From contig WAID01000009.1 in assembly GCA_016584495.1 (NCBI GenBank), forward strand, positions 4,278,001-4,342,000: DNA of 64,000 bases, written 5' to 3'. Below the pieces are notes generated by a model. It made no database searches, was not told where the DNA came from, and saw only the letters and a list, made by a program, of their open reading frames with translations. Source of the DNA: Celoporthe dispersa (taxonomy: Eukaryota; Ascomycota; Sordariomycetes; Diaporthales; Cryphonectriaceae). The position numbers and the translations under genes were made by a program. This document shows positions 58,165 to 64,000 of this stretch, piece by piece; within the stretch, counting starts at the first letter, position 1; each line of letters opens with the position of its first letter.

Positions 58165-61100
58165 TTTTTTTCCCACCCTAAGCTTATTTGCCTATTGTTA
58201 GGCAAGGAAATGGATGAGAGAATGTGTGTGTTCTGCTGCTAGATTTTTTTTTCCCCTTCTTTCTTTTCTCCCGCGACATCGTTGCTGGATGTTTTACAAT
58301 CCGAAACGTTTCGAGCCCCATCAACAGGAGGTCCAAACGCCTCGGGATGCCGAGTATTAGGTCAATATCATTACACCATTTTGTACGTTCAAGTTATTTG
58401 AAGAGTCTAAGAGACTGGAAATGCCAGCTCGAGTCTCTTGAAAGACCTGAAGAGAGGGCTAGATAATCCAGCAGCAGCATTGCATTCGCCCTTCTTGCGC
58501 TTCCGTGAATAATCTCAAACTAGACTCTGACCAATAATAATCAAAGTATACTCTGAAACGCCATCTAAAAACCCCAACCCTCCATAAATCTATGAATTGA
58601 GGACATTATCAGTGTAAGATCGAGTCGACGCAGATCTGGCTTCAGCAAAGGCAGCAGGTGGGTTGCATCCAGCGGCCACTTAGTAGTACAATAATGATGC
58701 TGTTCGGACCTGACATCGCCCGTGAACACAGAAGGATCACATGCCACGGGCTCACCGGCCCAGCCATCCCGGCAGGATACAAGGGCGGCGTTCTCCCGGG
58801 GATGGGTTGAGCCTCACGAGGGCCCGAGCAGGTCTTGCTAACACGCTTGATTCTACATAGCATATCACAGGATGCTGTGGCCGGCCGGCCGCTCTCCAGA
58901 ACTGCTGGTTGTGGGGATTGAGCGGCGGGCGAGGCGAGGCGGCTGGTGGTCTAGACTAGACGATGCCGGCGGTGAGGTCCGGGGTAGAAACCACATAATT
59001 TGGGTAGTGGTAATAGTAGCTTAGACGTGTGTGGAACATGACGATCTGTATTTCATCGTACCAGTCCCCGTGGAGATCATTCCGGCTCTACTCGACATAT
59101 AGTATGTGGGAACAAATGGTCTCGACCGTTCGTCAAGGCGGCCCTGGAGACGGTGAGGGGGGGAGGGGGCTGTCAAGGTTTGGTCATTAGGAAGAGGAAA
59201 TTTTAAGCCGTCGTCTGCTCTTGATGTGGGCATGTTGCTAGGCCTGAATTCAAGGCTGAGACGGGGTTGGACAAGGGACAAGAGGGAAATTCAGGGGACA
59301 GTGCTGGCCCAAGTGTCTCTGGCGAATACCACAACGCACCCTTCCCCTTGGCCCCCCCCCCTTTTTTTCCCTATTCCACATCACGCCAGTATCGCTGCTA
59401 CAACAGGAAGAATCATTCCTTCCAGAGGCGAAACCTTGAGAAAAGGGCTGACCTTGCCTCACCCAACCGACCCAATCAGTCAATCAGTGCCCTGTTTCCC
59501 GGTGTCGCCGTTCATTCTTGTGGTGGTGCCATTCATTCCACTATCTCAATGCAAAAGAAAAGGAAAAAAGGAAAAAAGAAAGAAGAAAAAACAACAACCG
59601 GGGGGAAGCGCAAGGGCCCGCAACAACAACAAGTTTTGCGGATTGGCGATTCCCTTCTTGAGGTTTTAAGCCTATCCTGACGTTTAAAAATCGTATTCTT
59701 TCTTATGGGATACGAGGGGGGAGGGGAGAAGAAAACCTTGGAAGCGACATCACTGAAAAAGAGCTAGTTACATGTGGCACCAAGAAAAAGAAAAGGGAAG
59801 AAGGAAAAAAAGTCAGCGATGAGTTTTTCTCTCTCCCCCTCTGGGGTTCGATACTGGATCTGGGTCGTGATTGCGGGTCCTTCTCCTGCAGAGCTCAGGC
59901 GCTCAGTAGAGACACCCTGACACTGTATTTAGAGAACGGAATAATCTTGCTGGGTGATCGCCAGGCGAATGCTTAGGTGTGCGGCCCGCCACCTGGGCAC
60001 ACTCATGCAGAGTCAGTCTGATCCCTCTAGCCACTGCCACGCTGGCTGCCGTCCCTATTTTTGGAACAACCAACCAAGGCTCTGGCTGCAGTGTAGTGGA
60101 CGATCCCGAAATTCGCTGGCTGGCACTGGACTGCTGGTGGCTGGCACTGGGCCGTTCTTCTTCTTCTTCTTCTTCGAGGCAATGCAATGCAACAACCCCC
60201 CAAAAAACAGGATCCTTTCTCTCTTTTTTTTTTTTTCTGCCTTTTTCTTTTTCCTTTTTGCATGGTCGCCTGACCACAGTATGGAATACCGTAGCAGAAC
60301 CCCATTTTAACAGGTTCGCTTGACAATGAGACCACACGGCCTCCCGGAGATTACACTGTAGGGATCTCGATCAGCGGAAATTGTTGTGCCTATAGTAAGC
60401 TGGGGAACCTGGTGACTATTCACTGATTCTAAGCATCCACTGGGGCCGTTCGATGGACCGACCACAGAGCGCCTGACCTTTTGGATAACAGTGGGGTCAC
60501 GTCCACTTTCTTCGCCGTCAGGTTGTCAGTCAGGTTGTCAGCGGGATATGCACTGCCACGACAGTGGCAATTGGTTGGCAATTCCAGGAAGGCTGGGGTC
60601 AGAGACACGTCAAGGGCTGCTATTCCTGTGTACGTGTGTACTACAGTATTACTAGCAGTAAGAAGTGTCTCACACCCACCAAAGAAAGAAGAAGAAGAAG
60701 GGGAAAAAAGGAGTGGCTTGGGTTGGTAGGCAGCCGGCTGACAAGCTGGCAATTAGCACTGTTGAGAGGGCTCTCCCCAGGCTCTGCTCACCCCCTAATA
60801 TCACACAGTATTGCATACTATGTACTATAGCACATACTATAACTGGCACACAGGCAACAGATGACGACGACAGAGTTCGCGACGTCGATCCCGGCCCCAC
60901 CATAAAGGGGCTCCACATTCATGCTGATGTGGACCCAGCTGAGAGGAAGGCTGAGTGCAGAGAGAGGGAGAGGGAGGGCCAGAGAAGCGCGCAGGGCCCC
61001 ATCTGCCGCGAGGAGCCGGGTCGCTTCGACCTTCCGATGGAACAAAAACAAGGCCCCAAGGTTGGACAGCGTGGTCTCCAAGGCTCAGATGGGAATGGGG

Positions 61101-61502
61101 CTATGGCTCCTATGGAAGGATCTCGCAACGGCCGAGGAAGAGGGTCGGAAAAGGAGGCTCCACCTGCGACCTTGATCGGGGGAACGCAAGCCCAACACGA
61201 GCCCTACGACGCCAGGGTCTGACGACCTGTCCTTGGACAGGCTTGCGGTAGTGAGTACACACGTACACGTACGCGGCTTATATTAATGTCGACAGGAGAA
61301 CACCTTTCTCAGGGGCATTTTTCTTGACTCCTCCCTCTTCATCCCTCTCGCGGCTCTTTATCAATTTAATACCAAGTTTCCTTGTGTCCAACTCCATTCG
61401 CTCAAACCTCCCACCGGTTCGACACACTCGCTCCTCTTCAGACGAAACTTTGTCCGCCCTTTCTTCTTCCCCTCTCCTCTTCCAACAACAACAACAATCA
61501 AA
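58165..61502. other. Long intergenic region rich in purine and pyrimidine tracts
   Basis: 3.3 kb without a supported gene. Skewed tracts: a C/T run near 59347-59368, A/G-rich 59550-59600 and 59781-59811, a (TTC) run at 60158-60176, T/C-rich 60217-60260, and A/G-rich near 60684-60713. A short direct repeat CAGGTTGTCAG occurs twice at 60519-60541. Apparent ORFs here are translations of these tracts. The last 200 bases are the leader of the GPI-type gene and end in CAA triplets. Confidence 0.55.
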
Positions 61503-61904
61503 ATGGCCTTCAAGCAGTTCGCCGTCGCCGCCCTCCTGGCTACCTCCGCCATGGCCCAGGGCTCTGCTGCCTCCGGCGCTACCACCACGGCCCTGTCCAC
61601 CGTGCCCGCCATGTCGGCCACTGGTGTCGCCACCGGTGCCGCGACCACCTTCGTCACCTCCGGCGGCTCTGCTGCCACCGGCAGCGCGGGTGTGAGCGGT
61701 GTGTCCAACTCTACCGCCACCGCCTCCTCGTCCAAGTCCACCAAGACCGCCACCTCCACGGACTCGAGCAGCGAGAGCTCCACCGGCACCTCGACCGCCA
61801 GCGCCAGCTCCAGCACCAGCTCCGGCTCGGGCGCCTCCTCCAACTCCATGATGGGCGGCCTGTCGCTCGTCCTGGGTGTCGGTGCTGCCGTTGCCCTCTT
61901 CTAG
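61503..61904 (+). CDS. Small GPI-anchored Ser/Thr/Ala-rich cell-surface protein
   Basis: A single exon of 133 aa. Signal peptide of about 19 residues (MAFKQFAVAALLATSAMAQ), a mature part made almost only of Ser, Thr, Ala and Gly (heavily O-glycosylated if expressed), and a C-terminal hydrophobic segment GGLSLVLGVGAAVALF preceded by small residues (SGSGASSNS), the classical GPI-attachment pattern. The ATG has an ACAACAATCAAA context and a pyrimidine-rich leader, and synonymous positions are strongly C-biased, as in highly expressed fungal genes. Role probably structural at the wall. Confidence 0.92.
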   Translation: MAFKQFAVAALLATSAMAQGSAASGATTTALSTVPAMSATGVATGAATTFVTSGGSAATGSAGVSGVSNSTATASSSKSTKTATSTDSSSESSTGTSTASASSSTSSGSGASSNSMMGGLSLVLGVGAAVALF

Positions 61905-63634
61905 GCGAGAGGCTGAACAGGCCTTCTCAGCTGGACAGGAGACACGGGGAGAGAGAAGATATGTGCACATGATGAGAAAGCTTTTGGAGGAACAACATCC
62001 GGATCATACATTTGCATTTAGGATATATCCGCCTCATAGCATGCTTAAGGCGTTAGGGTGGGACTCACCACGGACAGACACTCGAGAGTGAGGGTCCATT
62101 TGGAAAGGATAAATCAGTTTTAATCCCCGTGGCACTGGATAAACCACAACAGTGGACATGGGCGTTGACAGATGCTCAACATTACCATTTAGTCATAACT
62201 TAATGGATCACCAACTTCGATACCTTACTGCTTGGCTGCTACTGCATTACTGTGTTCCCTATTATTTTGTGACATGGCGTAGACGGTCGAGACCCGTTTT
62301 GAGAAATGATGCACAATTCTTTGCGCTCTACCTTTTCCGTTAGGACTCCACTCTTCTTATAGGCTCTCGAGATCACACCAGGGTTCTCTTTTTCTATCAC
62401 CCGAACACCCAGATAAGAGACAATGAGTAGGACACAGGTCGACCCAGATGAGTCGACTACTTAATTTAACTCTAGAACCCTTCCTTCAGCCTCTGGAGAT
62501 CATTCTTACCAAAGGCTTGTTCTGAATTCAATTCAGCTGAGCATTTTGATGTGTCCTTGGAGGTTGATTGCCTTTTGTAAGACTGAAACTATCTGTCCCC
62601 AGCACCAGCCTCAATAATAAAAGAATGGATCTTATAAGTACCTGGTAGGCTGAAGCTGATTGTCACCAGTTGGATCAAATCATTCAAGATAACACTATCA
62701 TTTCACACACATCTGTGAAATGCCTGATAATAATAGTGATACAGAAAAGCAGCCACCAGAGGCAATCTTGCATAGAGGACTGAGAATATTAGCACCTACT
62801 TAGGCATCATCATTAACAATGATAATTCATTCTTTGCTAGAGTAGTAAACCTGGATTCAGTATCTGCTTTAACCTTCGAAAACCTCTTAGAAGATTCCTG
62901 TACTTAGATCATAGGCTTTCAACCATATATTCCTTTTATTTCTTCTCCCAAATTCGCTCCCCCTCTCTTTTCACAAAATTTAAATGAACATCAATGTATT
63001 TGTTAGCGTTAGATCTATGAGGTAGACAGAGCTCTCTGTACCTGAGTGTACCTGAGGTCACAGCCTTCCTTCACCATTGATCTCCAGCAGGCTTGATCCT
63101 TCAACAACACCACAGCTTTGCAACATTATATATAGCCTTTGACGACACCTCAGTGCGGACAACCTCATCATGCCCCGCTTAATCTGCCTCATCACTGAAC
63201 AGGATGACTTGGGCTCCGCTTGCATTCACATGACTTGACAGTCCACTCTGATGTCGTTGAGCTGATGCATTCGATGGGCCTGATCACCGCCCTCTTGGAA
63301 TCCCACAACACGCTTCCGGAGCTTGGTCACAGAAGAGCATCACAACATCTGGCTGGAGAGCATCTCAACCCTCAGAAGCTTGCTTCTTCCTCTGTCAACT
63401 CCATCCATCCACTTGGAAAGCCACTGTGGCCATCTCTGGGCTTGAAACCTCCCTGCTCAGCTTGCCTTTTGCAGTCAAAACGCTGCGACAGTCTACGAAA
63501 CAAGAAAAGTGAGGCGCTGAGAACGCGTTTACATCCTCTCCCCTCGCCTTGCCCCTTCTCTCTCTCTCTCTCTCTCTACTTGAAGCTGACCTCATTGCAG
63601 CACAGTCCATTACTTTCTTCTGATCAATCTCACA
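61905..63634. other. Intergenic region
   Basis: No gene supported. A CT dinucleotide run at about 63558-63578, 60 bp before the next ATG, is a common promoter or leader element in filamentous fungi. The frame at 63220-63708 runs through this leader and is probably not coding. Confidence 0.5.
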
Positions 63635-64000
63635 ATGGCTTCTGTTCTACACGGACACGACAACTCGCAGGCGACGGCGGTGATTCGTCAGCACGTAATG
63701 ATCTATGATCTCTACGGTCTGCTTGGTGTTTCTCCCAACGTTGACCAGGCTGGCATCCGCGATGCCTACGAGGGTATCGTCGAGAAGGTCCAGCCCGCTC
63801 TTCCCAGCAACGCTGTAAGTGCCGACCTAGCAAATGACCTCCTCCCATCTCGGGAGATAGGAGTGTCGTCATCCTCCTCGAAGAAACCTGCAGAGCAAAG
63901 TTGGCTAACACACGCCTCGCCTATCCTCTCTCTTCCTCTCTTTCCAGATCAACGCCGCCTACAGCATCCTGAACAACCCCCACAAGCGAGCCCAGTACGA
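63635..64000 (+). CDS. J-domain-like protein without HPD motif, truncated by window edge
   Basis: Exon 1, 63635-63814 (60 codons), intron 63815-63947 (GTAAGT...TTTCCAG, 133 nt), exon 2 from 63948 to the edge. Exon 1 contains MIYDLYGLLGVSPNVDQAGI, the helix I/II start of a DnaJ domain (usual DLYxxLGV), and exon 2 contains INAAYSILNNPHKRAQYD, the normal helix III end. The loop between, where HPD is expected, reads EKVQPALPSNA, so Hsp70 stimulation is probably lost. Such J-like proteins usually act as scaffolds. Remaining domains lie outside the window. Confidence 0.8.
   Translation, partial: MASVLHGHDNSQATAVIRQHVMIYDLYGLLGVSPNVDQAGIRDAYEGIVEKVQPALPSNAVSADLANDLLPSREIGVSSSSSKKPAEQSWLTHASPILSLPLFPDQRRLQHPEQPPQASPVR

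Noticed and set aside
61278..61970. 230-codon Gly/Arg-rich minus-strand frame
   Set aside because: Antisense of the C-biased GPI-type gene; Gly/Arg richness is the mirror of its Ser/Ala/Thr codons.
1..64000. tRNA, rRNA and CRISPR features
   Set aside because: I looked for T-loop-like GGTTCGA/GGTTCAA contexts with pairable arms and for regularly spaced repeats and found none; CRISPR is also not expected in a fungus. A tRNA scan would be decisive.

Overview
The window is nuclear DNA of a filamentous ascomycete (Pezizomycotina, most likely Sordariomycetes). Short GT-AG introns of about 50-120 nt with CTAAC/CTGAC-type branch sites interrupt most genes, intergenic spaces are long, and the products are typical of fungi: a highly reducing polyketide synthase, a HET-C-like protein, cellulose-binding (CBM1) and carbohydrate-esterase modules, a GPI-type Ser/Thr-rich wall protein and several small cysteine-rich secreted proteins. 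I cannot name the species.

Layout. 1-3.8 kb: 5' two-thirds of a PKS (minus strand) that runs off the left edge. 7.5-8.9 kb: flavohemoglobin (minus). 11.1-12.5 kb: transaldolase-family protein (plus). 14.3-15.9 kb: secreted type-B carboxylesterase (plus). 16.4-17.2 kb: ankyrin-like protein (minus). 19.2-19.9 kb: small Cys-rich secreted protein (plus). 21.1-22.8 kb: sugar-porter MFS permease (minus). 23.8-26.0 kb: divergent pair PSF3 (GINS) and mitochondrial Mn-SOD. 26.6-27.2 kb: second Cys-rich secreted protein. 28.7-29.7 kb: secreted propeller-like protein. 30.0-31.9 kb: nine-exon acyl-CoA dehydrogenase (minus). 33.2-35.0 kb: uncharacterised protein with a poly-Asp tract. 36.9-40.7 kb: large ankyrin protein. 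41.2-43.4 kb: convergent Rieske protein and CBM1-CE16-like esterase. 44.4-47.5 kb: class-I glutamine amidotransferase and Zn alcohol dehydrogenase (both minus). 50.1-50.8 kb: secreted protein resembling fungal hypersensitive-response-inducing proteins. 52.3-54.5 kb: HET-C-like gene. 55.3-57.2 kb: secreted Ser/Thr- and Cys-rich protein carrying a 511-bp palindromic insertion. 57.2-58.2 kb: AYR1-like short-chain reductase (minus). 61.5 kb: GPI-type protein. 63.6 kb to the right edge: degenerate J-domain protein.

This is a normal chromosomal arm mixing housekeeping genes (PSF3, SOD, ACAD, ADH, AYR1-like) with secreted and plant-polymer-directed genes; apart from the PKS at the left edge there is no clear biosynthetic cluster. 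Two results stand out. (1) A 511-bp near-palindromic, MITE-like element lies inside the last coding exon of a secreted-protein gene. It appears to have brought a usable 3' splice site, so the insertion may be removed as part of a novel 450-nt intron. (2) Six otherwise well-conserved genes each carry one or two single-base indels, mostly in G/C runs, which points to residual consensus errors (or, less likely, simultaneous decay). A GC-AG intron in the transaldolase-family gene is a smaller well-supported oddity.
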